A stretch of DNA of 64,000 nucleotides from CAYFPX01 sp964501915 (GTDB lineage Bacteria > Myxococcota_A > UBA796 > CAJQPC01): assembly GCA_964501915.1 (NCBI GenBank), contig CAZCVP010000010.1:1-64000 (forward strand). Reading direction: 5' to 3'. A model generated the notes under the pieces. It had not been told where the DNA came from. It saw nothing but the letters and a program-made list of their open reading frames with translations, and did not search any database. Each line of letters starts with the position of its first letter. Position 1 is the first letter of the stretch. This document shows, piece by piece, positions 8,977 through 16,226 of the stretch. The position numbers and the translations under genes were made by a program.

Positions 8977-9125
8977 ACCCGGTCGAACCCCCCCNNNNNN
9001 NNNNGGGGGGGTGCGGGTGGGGGGGGGGGGGGTGGGTGGGGTGTGGGGGGGGGGGGGGGGGCCGGCGGGGCGCGCCGAGCTGGAGCGCGCGACCAGGGCC
9101 CCGGCCCCGTGAACCGGGTCGAAGC
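8951..9125. other. Assembly scar: 10-N gap with duplicated, G-rich flanks
   Basis: N occupies 8995-9004. The sequence before the gap (about 8951-8990: GCGCGACC, CCGGCCCC, TGAACC, GGTCGAA) reappears with small differences after it (about 9086-9125). Between lies a G run (9005-9062) interrupted only by a few T and C. The two contig ends appear to be error-rich copies of one locus, so the GT9 stop and the methyltransferase GTG probably overlap in the real genome. Confidence 0.7.
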
Positions 9126-10647
9126 CACGCGGCTGGCCCTGGTCGCCTGGCGGGACGGACGGCAGGCCGGACAGGACCACGCCGCGGCCTGTGCGGCGGC
9201 CACGCGGGCGCTGCTGGCCGCGGGCCTCGGCCGCTGGACGACGCTGGGCATCGCTGGGGCCCTCGCCAGGGCACGGCCACAGGTGGTGGAGGAGACGACG
9301 TCGCTCTCTCCGACCCTGTCGCCGATCCGACGGGGCGCTCGGGGACGGGTCTGGACAGCGGAGGCGGGCCAGGAGGTCCCGCTGTGGGACCGCGCGGGTC
9401 GCCGGAGCAGGGGGGCCTTCGACACGCCGCAGCCGATGGCGACCCGCCTGGTGGGGGCGACCCTGGCGGCGGCGCCGCAGCCCGTGCGCCGCGGACTGGA
9501 TCCGGCCTGTGGCACCGGGGCCTTCCTGCTGGCCCTCGACGAGGCCGGCGTGGAGGAGATCGTGGGGGTGGACCGGGATCCGGTGGCCCTCGCCGTCGCC
9601 GGGGCCCTGGTCCCGCGAGCCCGGCTGATCGAGGGCGACGCCCTGGCCGAGGACCCGCCCCGGGCCGACGTGGTCGTCGGCAACCCGCCCTTCGTGCCGC
9701 CTGAGCGGCAGCTCAAGGCGCTGCGCAAGCGCCTGACACGCCGCTTCGCCTGGCTGCGTGGCCGCTACGACCTCGCCGTGCCCTTCTCCGAGGTCGTGCG
9801 GGAGGCGACCCGCCCCGGAGGGGCCCTGGGCCTGGTGCTGCCGGCGTCGATGCTCTCGCAGCCCTATGGCCTCACCTGGCGCCGCCGCTGGCTGGCGGAC
9901 CATCGCTTCGCCGCCATCGGCGACCCCCAGCCCTTTCCCGGCGCCTCGGTGGAGGTCGTCGAAGTCGTGGTGGTGCCCGGCGAGGGTCCGGCAACCCTGC
10001 CCGGCGGCCTGGCGGCGGCACGGGTCCTCGCGCTTCCAGCGTCGCCCCTGGATCCGGACATCGACGTCGACGACCTGGACCTCGTGGCACGGATCCGGGC
10101 CCGCTCGGTCACCCTCGGAGATCTCGCCTACGTCGACACTGGCCTGGTGGCACACGGACCGCGCGGCGGCAAGGCGAGGTTGATGCGCGACGGGCCGGGG
10201 CCCGGGGTCGTGCCCTTCGTCGATGCCCGGGACCTCTTCACCGGCACGACCCGCTGGCTGTCCTACGAATCGGCTGAGATGCACCGTCCCAAGTCTCCGG
10301 CATTGTTCGAGGTCTCGAAGATCCTGGTGCAGCGCCTGCGCGGGCGTGGCCCCGTGCGTGCCCGGGTGGACCGGTCGGGGCTGTACGCCGGCCACACGCT
10401 GCTGGTGGCCCGACCCGAGCCCGACTGCCCGATCGGCCTGTCGGCGCTGCTGGAGGCCGTGCGCAGCCCGCTGGGCCAGGCCGTGACCCGGGTCGAGCGG
10501 GGGCGTCGCCTCGACCTCTACCCGGAGGACCTGCGCTGCCTGCCCGTGCCGCGCGACTGGCTCGACGGGGTCGAGTCCACGCTGGTGGAGTCCTGGGGGC
10601 TCGAGCCCCGCGAGGAGGCCCGGCTGCTGCGACTGGCCGCTTTTTGA
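9109..10647 (+). CDS. N6-adenine DNA methyltransferase, Eco57I/TaqI-like
   Basis: 512 residues from GTG 9109. Class I SAM-methyltransferase motifs are in order: motif X (GAFDTPQPMA, about 102-111), motif I (DPACGTGAF, 131-139), an acidic loop (VGVDRDP, about 152-158), motif IV NPPF (192-195), which marks adenine-N6 methyltransferases, and a following hydrophobic strand (GGALGLVLPASML). The ~270-residue C-terminal part resembles a target-recognition domain of the TaqI/Eco57I group. No nuclease domain or restriction gene lies alongside, so it may be a solitary methyltransferase or act on another substrate. Its start lies in the assembly scar and may be imperfect. It ends at 10647, with a lipoprotein gene 49 bases on. 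Confidence 0.8.
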   Translation: MNRVEATRLALVAWRDGRQAGQDHAAACAAATRALLAAGLGRWTTLGIAGALARARPQVVEETTSLSPTLSPIRRGARGRVWTAEAGQEVPLWDRAGRRSRGAFDTPQPMATRLVGATLAAAPQPVRRGLDPACGTGAFLLALDEAGVEEIVGVDRDPVALAVAGALVPRARLIEGDALAEDPPRADVVVGNPPFVPPERQLKALRKRLTRRFAWLRGRYDLAVPFSEVVREATRPGGALGLVLPASMLSQPYGLTWRRRWLADHRFAAIGDPQPFPGASVEVVEVVVVPGEGPATLPGGLAAARVLALPASPLDPDIDVDDLDLVARIRARSVTLGDLAYVDTGLVAHGPRGGKARLMRDGPGPGVVPFVDARDLFTGTTRWLSYESAEMHRPKSPALFEVSKILVQRLRGRGPVRARVDRSGLYAGHTLLVARPEPDCPIGLSALLEAVRSPLGQAVTRVERGRRLDLYPEDLRCLPVPRDWLDGVESTLVESWGLEPREEARLLRLAAF

Positions 10648-10696
10648 CAGCGCCGGAGCCCGCTGCGATGTAGTAGCTGGGTGCCGAGGTGAGTCG

Positions 10697-11596
10697 ATGG
10701 CAGGTGGTGTGCTGGTGATGCTCCTGGGAGGCTGTAGCCTCTTGTCCAGCGGCAACTACCTGGACACGAGCACGTCCTGTGACGACAACCCCCACGACTG
10801 GTGGGGCACCGTCACCCGGTACGTGGACCAGGGCAACGGGGAAGGGGGCTTCAACCTCGAGCCGCCGTCGCCCGAGCAGCACCTGGACCGGATCCAGGGC
10901 AAGTACGACCTGAACACCGGTGACCTGGCCTTCTCCCGCGAGTACACCGCCGCCCACTACATGGTGCGCGAGGTGGGCAGCGGCTACGGCGTCGTCGACC
11001 GCAACGGCGACCTCGACGTCATCTACAAGCTCGAGGCCGAGGACGTGCTCGGCGCGACCTGGACCACCGAGATCCACGAGGAGCGCACGGGCTGCAGCGG
11101 CACGATCAAGGAGCTGTACAGCGACGCTCCGGACGACTTCGTCACCACCCAGTACAAGATCCGGGCCGAGGACGAGGTCCAGTTCCACGTCGACACCAGC
11201 AGCGGTGGGACCGGGTGGGTGACCGACGGGACCTGGTGGAGCGACGGCACCTCCGACTGGTCGACGACCTACGAGGAGGACGAGCTCGTCTTCACCGAGG
11301 ACGGCACGAGCAAGGCCAACTCCAGCTCGAAGACGAGCTGGCGGGAAGAGACGCTGGACGTGGAGCGCGTGAAGGAGGGCACGGAGATCAACCGGGTCGA
11401 TGGCACCGAGATCCTCGACTACGAGGTGACCCAGCGCGGCGATCCCCAGGGCTCCATCCACCTGGAGCGGGCTTACGACGGCCAGGGCACCGCGACCTGG
11501 ACCAGCCCCGACGGCGAGGTCACCTGCGACTACGACTTCAACGCCACCGGCTACTGCGAGTGCGACTGCAGCGACGGCAGCACCTGTAGCTGCTGA
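10697..11596 (+). CDS. Lipoprotein of unknown function with Cys-rich tail
   Basis: 299 residues from ATG 10697, preceded by GAGGTGAG. A very short signal peptide ends in lipobox LLGGC with Cys13 as the lipidation site. The mature part is acidic and rich in Thr, Ser, Trp and Asp, without recognisable domains, and ends in a Cys cluster (CECDCSDGSTCSC). The net charge and composition fit a surface-exposed or periplasmic lipoprotein. No homologue is recognised. Confidence 0.75.
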   Translation: MAGGVLVMLLGGCSLLSSGNYLDTSTSCDDNPHDWWGTVTRYVDQGNGEGGFNLEPPSPEQHLDRIQGKYDLNTGDLAFSREYTAAHYMVREVGSGYGVVDRNGDLDVIYKLEAEDVLGATWTTEIHEERTGCSGTIKELYSDAPDDFVTTQYKIRAEDEVQFHVDTSSGGTGWVTDGTWWSDGTSDWSTTYEEDELVFTEDGTSKANSSSKTSWREETLDVERVKEGTEINRVDGTEILDYEVTQRGDPQGSIHLERAYDGQGTATWTSPDGEVTCDYDFNATGYCECDCSDGSTCSC

Positions 11597-11599
11597 CCT

Positions 11600-11619
11600 G
11601 CGGCTGGTGACGGAGCCGC
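11600..11619 (+). terminator. Hairpin after the lipoprotein gene
   Basis: GCGGCT and AGCCGC form a perfect six-base stem with an eight-base loop just after the lipoprotein stop. There is only a weak T stretch behind it, so it may be a terminator or a processing hairpin before yicC. Confidence 0.4.
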
Positions 11620-11646
11620 GTTAGTCCGTCCCGGCAGGAGGACTCC

Positions 11647-12519
11647 ATGAACTCGATGACGGGCTACGGCCGGGGCGAGGCCTCTGGCGGCGGTGTGACC
11701 GTCACCGTGGAGCTGAGGTCGGTGAACAACCGGTTCCGGGACATCCAGCTCCGGACGCCGCGGGAGTACAACGCCCTCGGCCCGCGCATCACCTCGGTGC
11801 TCAAGCGGGGTTTTGCGCGCGGTCGCATCGACACCTACGTGCGAAGGGTCTGCACCGAAGGCGCCGTGGGGGTCCAGGGGGACCGGGCGCTGATCCGGAC
11901 CTACCTGGAGACCATCCAGTCCTTGCTCGACGGCCACCAGGGCGCGGTCGGCGAGGTGAGCGCGGACTTCCTGCTCGGCCTGCCGGGCGTGCTCAGCACC
12001 GTGGAGGCCGACCCGGACGTCACCAGCGAGTGGTCGGTGGTCGAAGCGGCCCTGGACGCGGCGGTGTCCGACCTCGCCGCGATGCGGCGCCGGGAGGGCG
12101 ACGAGCTGTCCGCTGACCTCGGGGCCCACCTCGCCGGGCTCGACGACCAGCGCCAGCGGGTGGAGCTGGAGGCCGACGGTGTCGCCCTGCGGCTCGAGCA
12201 GCGGCTCCTGGACCGGGTGGACCGCCTGATGGTCGACGGGGTCGACCCGGGCCGGCTGGCCCAGGAGGTCGCCCTGGTGGCCGACAAGGCCGACGTCTCC
12301 GAGGAGCTCGCACGCCTCGGCAGCCACTGCAAGCAGTTCCGGCAGGCCCTGACGGCCCGGGAGCCGGTGGGCCGCCGCCTGGAGTTCCTGACCCAGGAGA
12401 TGAACCGGGAGATCAACACCATCGGCAGCAAGTCGGTCGAGCACCCGGTCTCGGCCCTGGTGGTGGACATGAAGTCCACCCTGGAGAAGCTGCGCGAACA
12501 GGTCAGCAACGTCGAGTAG
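11647..12519 (+). CDS. yicC: YicC/YloC-family endoribonuclease
   Basis: 290 residues, the usual family length. It opens with the diagnostic MNSMTGYGRGEA and VELRSVNNRFRD and closes with EPVGRRLEFLTQEMNREINTIGSKS and a helical C-terminus (DUF1732). YicC proteins are reported as endoribonucleases acting in RNA turnover, including of small RNAs, with conserved acidic and His residues in the C-terminal part. A strong AGGAGG precedes the ATG by six bases. It is followed nine bases on by gmk, a neighbour pairing seen widely in bacteria. Confidence 0.9.
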   Translation: MNSMTGYGRGEASGGGVTVTVELRSVNNRFRDIQLRTPREYNALGPRITSVLKRGFARGRIDTYVRRVCTEGAVGVQGDRALIRTYLETIQSLLDGHQGAVGEVSADFLLGLPGVLSTVEADPDVTSEWSVVEAALDAAVSDLAAMRRREGDELSADLGAHLAGLDDQRQRVELEADGVALRLEQRLLDRVDRLMVDGVDPGRLAQEVALVADKADVSEELARLGSHCKQFRQALTAREPVGRRLEFLTQEMNREINTIGSKSVEHPVSALVVDMKSTLEKLREQVSNVE

Positions 12520-12527
12520 GTGACGAC

Positions 12528-13166
12528 ATGAGCCTGTGCCTCGACGCCTGGACGCGACCCGACCGGGGGGCCCTGTTCGTGGTCACCGGTGCCAGCGGAA
12601 CGGGCAAGACCACGCTGGTCCGGGAGGCCCTGGCGGTCTTCGACGACCTCGAGTTCTCCGTGTCCGCGGCCACCCGCGCACCCCGCAGGGGCGAGGTGGA
12701 CGGCCGCGACTACCACTTCGTGAGCCAGGAGCAGTACGAGCGGTGGCTGGAGGACGGGGCCTTCCTCGAGTCGGCCGATGTCTACGGCAATCGCTACGGG
12801 ACCCTCCGCGCGCCCGTCGAAGAGGCGCTGGCCGCAGGACGGTCGGTCCTGCTCGAGATCGACCTGCAGGGAGCCCGACAGGTGAGCCGGGCACTTCCGG
12901 AGGCGGTCCTGGTCTTCGTGCTGCCCCCGGACCTGGCCAGCCTCGAGGACCGGCTGCGGGGCCGCTCGACGGACTCCGACGCGATCATCCAGCGCCGCGT
13001 CGCCGAGGCGATGCTCCAGATCTCGGCCTGTGGGGAGTTCGACTACCTCGTCGTGAACGACGATCTGGCGACCGCACACGACTGCTTCCAGGCGGTGATC
13101 GCCGCCGAGCTTCAACGGACCTCTCGTCGGTCGTCCCTCGTCCGTCACATGACCGCCTCCAGATAG
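12528..13166 (+). CDS. gmk: Guanylate kinase
   Basis: 212 residues. The P-loop GASGTGKT is at 21-28, followed by the GMP-binding region (SVSAATRAPRRGEVDGRDYHFV, with the conserved RxPR-x-GE-x-G-x-DYxF) and the lid (RLRGRSTDSDAIIQRR). It phosphorylates GMP to GDP with ATP in the cytoplasm. The gene sits between yicC and the (p)ppGpp synthetase/hydrolase gene, so nucleotide supply and the alarmone made from it are encoded together. The usual rpoZ between gmk and rel is missing here. Confidence 0.95.
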   Translation: MSLCLDAWTRPDRGALFVVTGASGTGKTTLVREALAVFDDLEFSVSAATRAPRRGEVDGRDYHFVSQEQYERWLEDGAFLESADVYGNRYGTLRAPVEEALAAGRSVLLEIDLQGARQVSRALPEAVLVFVLPPDLASLEDRLRGRSTDSDAIIQRRVAEAMLQISACGEFDYLVVNDDLATAHDCFQAVIAAELQRTSRRSSLVRHMTASR

Positions 13167-13180
13167 TGCTACGCTTCACA

Positions 13181-13203
13181 GGGGCCCCAAGACGCTTGGC
13201 CCC
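13181..13203 (+). terminator. Hairpin between gmk and rel
   Basis: CCAAG-ACG-CTTGG forms a tight stem-loop, extended by GGGG/CCCC on the outside. It lies seven bases before the rel start, which has no recognisable Shine-Dalgarno. It could terminate or attenuate gmk transcripts or influence rel translation. Confidence 0.4.
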
Positions 13204-13209
13204 GTCGCA

Positions 13210-15372
13210 ATGCGGATCGACGACATCCTGGACAAGGTCGCTGCTTACGCTCCGGATCTGGACCGGGGCGTGATCCTGGGGGCCTACCTCACGGCGGCCA
13301 AGGCCCACGAGAAGCAGCAGCGCAAGGACGGCAAGCCCTACCTGACCCACCCGCTCGAGGTGGCCGATCTGCTGGCCGACCTCCGCATGGACGTGGACAC
13401 GATCGCCACGGCGCTGCTCCACGACACCCTCGAAGACACCCTGATCACCCAGGCGGAGCTGGCGGAGCAGTTCGGCACCGAGATCGCCGAGCTGGTCGAC
13501 GGCGTCACCAAGATCGGCAAGCTGCAGTTCCGCTCCAAGCAGGAGGCCACGGCGGAGAACTTCCGCAAGATGGTCATGGCGATGTCCCAGGACATCCGCG
13601 TGGTCCTGGTCAAGCTCGCCGACCGCCTGCACAACATGCGCACCCTGGAGGTGATGCGGGACGACAAGCGGCGGCGCATCGCCGCGGAGACCTTCGAGAT
13701 CTACGCGCCCATCGCCGGGCGTCTCGGCCTCAACGAGATCAAGATCGAGCTCGAGGACCTCTGCTTCCGCTACCTGCACCCGGAGGCCTACGCCGAGGTG
13801 GTGGCCTGCATGGAGCAGAGCGCTGCCGAGCGCAATGCCTACACCGACCGCGTGGTGGCGGAGCTCACCAGCCGCCTCGGCGAGATCGGCATCGAGGGCG
13901 AGATCTCCGGCCGGGCCAAGCACCTGTGGTCGACCTACCGCAAGATGGTCGGCAGCAACCTGGAGTTCGACCAGGTGCGGGACATGCTGGCGTTCAGGGT
14001 CGTCGTCGACGACGTCGCCCAGTGCTACGGCGCCCTGGGCCAGGTCCACGCGGCCTGGAAGCCGGTCCCGGAGCACATCAAGGACTACATCGCGGTGCCG
14101 AAGCCCAACGGCTACCAGTCGCTCCACACCACCGTGCTGGGGCCGGAGCACCGCCGGATCGAGGTCCAGATCCGCACCTCTGAGATGCACCGCATCGCCG
14201 AGACGGGCATCGCCGCCCACTGGGTGTACAAGGCGGGGCACCTGGCCCTGAGCCGGGAGGACCTCGCCGACATCGCCCGCATCCGCGAGCTCTTCGAGAC
14301 CGCACGGGACGTGGACGACCCGGACGAGTTCATGGAGGCGGTCAAGATCGACCTCTTCCAGGACGACGTGTTCGTGTTCACGCCGATGGGGGACGTGAAG
14401 CGCTTCCCCGCCGGCGCGACGGCGCTCGACTTCGCCTACGCGGTCCACACCGACGTCGGGCACCAGTGTGTGGGCGCGATGGTCGACGGCCGCATGGTCG
14501 GGCTTCGCTACGAGCTGAAGTCGGGGGACACGGTCGAGGTCCTCACCGGCAAGCAGCAGCACCCCCGGCGGGACTGGCTCAAGATCGTCAAGACCAGCCG
14601 GGCGCTGTCCAAGGTCCGCCGCGAGCTCCGGAAGCAGGAGCGGGAGACGGGCCTCCGGATCGGGCGCGAGATGCTGGAGAGCGAGCTGAAGCGGCACGGC
14701 TCGAGCGTGGACAGGGTCGTCAAGGAGGGCACGCTGAAGAAGGTCGTGCGGGAGATGAGCTTCCGCGAGGTCGATGCCCTGCTGATCGGCCTGGCCCAGG
14801 GGACCGTGCCCCTGGTGCGCGTGGTGCGGGAGCTGGTGCCGGAGGCCGCCGACACGGGCCAGGAGGAGCGGGAGCGGGCGGCGCTGATGCGCATCCTGGA
14901 CCGCATCCGCCGCAGGTCGGCCCAGTCGCCCGTCATCATCGACGGCCAGGAGGACGTGCTGGTGAACTTCGCCAAGTGCTGCAACCCGCTGCCCGGCGAG
15001 CGGGTGGCGGGGTTCGTGACCCGTGGACGGGGCATCACCGTGCATCGGCGGGACTGCGCCCAGCTCTTGGAGCTCGATCCGGAGCGGCGCCTGCCGGTGG
15101 AGTGGGGGGGGCAGGCCGCCCACGTGGGTCACACAGGCGGCATCCGGGTGCTGTGTGTCGACCGACCCGGGCTGCTCGCCAACATCACCAAGACCTGCAC
15201 CGACTCCGGCATCAACATCACCCACGCCGAGATGAAGCAGCTCGAGGACCAGAAGGCCGATTGCTCGATGCAGGTGGAGGTCACGGACGTCTCGGAGCTC
15301 ACCAAGCTCATCCGCCGGATCGCCAAGATCAAGGGGGTCATCTCGGTGGATCGCATCGGCGGAGTGCGCTGA
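13210..15372 (+). CDS. rel: Bifunctional (p)ppGpp synthetase/hydrolase, Rel/SpoT family
   Basis: 720 residues with the full long-RSH layout. The N-terminal HD hydrolase domain keeps its metal ligands (His47 in THPLEVA; His71-Asp72 in LLHDTLEDT). The synthetase domain spans about 225-350 (GRAKHLWSTYRKM; MLAFRVVVDD; KPNGYQSLHTTV). A TGS domain follows (about 382-445, VFTPMGDVKRFPAGATALDFAYAVH), then a helical/zinc-finger region (VLVNFAKCCNPLPGERV) and a C-terminal ACT domain (VLCVDRPGLLANITKTC). Both hydrolase and synthetase sites look intact, so it can make and degrade the stringent-response alarmone. The ATG at 13210 follows a hairpin and lacks a clear ribosome binding site. Confidence 0.95.
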   Translation: MRIDDILDKVAAYAPDLDRGVILGAYLTAAKAHEKQQRKDGKPYLTHPLEVADLLADLRMDVDTIATALLHDTLEDTLITQAELAEQFGTEIAELVDGVTKIGKLQFRSKQEATAENFRKMVMAMSQDIRVVLVKLADRLHNMRTLEVMRDDKRRRIAAETFEIYAPIAGRLGLNEIKIELEDLCFRYLHPEAYAEVVACMEQSAAERNAYTDRVVAELTSRLGEIGIEGEISGRAKHLWSTYRKMVGSNLEFDQVRDMLAFRVVVDDVAQCYGALGQVHAAWKPVPEHIKDYIAVPKPNGYQSLHTTVLGPEHRRIEVQIRTSEMHRIAETGIAAHWVYKAGHLALSREDLADIARIRELFETARDVDDPDEFMEAVKIDLFQDDVFVFTPMGDVKRFPAGATALDFAYAVHTDVGHQCVGAMVDGRMVGLRYELKSGDTVEVLTGKQQHPRRDWLKIVKTSRALSKVRRELRKQERETGLRIGREMLESELKRHGSSVDRVVKEGTLKKVVREMSFREVDALLIGLAQGTVPLVRVVRELVPEAADTGQEERERAALMRILDRIRRRSAQSPVIIDGQEDVLVNFAKCCNPLPGERVAGFVTRGRGITVHRRDCAQLLELDPERRLPVEWGGQAAHVGHTGGIRVLCVDRPGLLANITKTCTDSGINITHAEMKQLEDQKADCSMQVEVTDVSELTKLIRRIAKIKGVISVDRIGGVR

Positions 15373-15401
15373 GGATCACGGCGTCGGGATAAGCACCCCC
15401 G

Positions 15402-16169
15402 ATGCTGCTGGTCATCGACGTCGGCAACACCAACATCGTCCTCGGCGCCATGGAGGACGGCGACGTGGTCGAGCAGTGGCGCATCTCCACCGCGCGTCGC
15501 ACCACGGACGAGGTCGGCCTGGTGCTGCTGCAGCTCCTCGAGCACCGTGAGCTGGAGGTCGAGGCCGTGCGCGGCGTCATCATCAGCTGCGTCGTGCCCA
15601 GCCTGCTGTTCAACCTCACCAAGGCCTGTCGGCGCTACCTCGACCAGGATCCGATGGTGGTCGGGAGCGGCATCAAGACCGGCATGCGGGTGCGCACCGA
15701 CAACCCCCGGGAGGTGGGCGCCGACCGTGTGGTCAACGCCGTCGCAGCCACGGTCCGCTGGGGTACGCCGGTGGTGGTCGTGGACTTCGGGACCGCCACG
15801 ACCTTCGACTGCGTGGACGCGCGGGGGGACTACGTCGGCGGTGCCATCGCGCCTGGGCTGGCGATCAGCGCCGAAGCCCTGTTCCAGCGCACCTCCCAGT
15901 TGCCCAAGGTGGAGGTCGGGCGGCCTCGGCGGGCCATCGGTACCAACACCATCGCCTCGATGCAGTCGGGTCTCTTCCACGGCTATGTCGGCCTGGTCGA
16001 TCACCTGGCGCGGGTCTGCAAGGCCGAGCTGGGGACCTCGGTGAAGTGCGTCGCCACGGGCGGCTTCTCCAACCTGATCGGCCGGGCGTGCGGTGAGATC
16101 GACGAGGTCGACGAGCACCTGACCCTGCGCGGGCTCTGGTTGCTCTGGGAGCGCAATGCCCGTTCATGA
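15402..16169 (+). CDS. coaX: Type III pantothenate kinase
   Basis: 255 residues. The ASKHA-fold phosphate motif DVGNTNIVLG is at 6-15, followed by the family motifs GADRVVNAVAA (about 109-119) and VVDFGTATTFD (about 128-138), where the Asp residues coordinate the monovalent/divalent cations of CoaX enzymes. It phosphorylates pantothenate, the first step to coenzyme A. The gene lies 29 bases after rel and 57 bases before the EF-G-like gene. No strong Shine-Dalgarno precedes the ATG. Confidence 0.95.
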   Translation: MLLVIDVGNTNIVLGAMEDGDVVEQWRISTARRTTDEVGLVLLQLLEHRELEVEAVRGVIISCVVPSLLFNLTKACRRYLDQDPMVVGSGIKTGMRVRTDNPREVGADRVVNAVAATVRWGTPVVVVDFGTATTFDCVDARGDYVGGAIAPGLAISAEALFQRTSQLPKVEVGRPRRAIGTNTIASMQSGLFHGYVGLVDHLARVCKAELGTSVKCVATGGFSNLIGRACGEIDEVDEHLTLRGLWLLWERNARS

Positions 16170-16226
16170 CGGCGGGGGCGATCCCCATTAAGCGGTCCGA
16201 CCTTCGCGCTGACCTGGAGACTCCTG

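Noticed and set aside
6553..10755. 1,400-codon open frame on the minus strand
   Set aside because: It runs antisense through the TPR, GT9 and methyltransferase genes and across the N gap; the translation is Gln/Arg/Gly/His-rich shadow text without motifs.
12985..15225. 746-codon minus-strand frame opposite rel
   Set aside because: Shadow of rel; the plus-strand product has all RSH domains.
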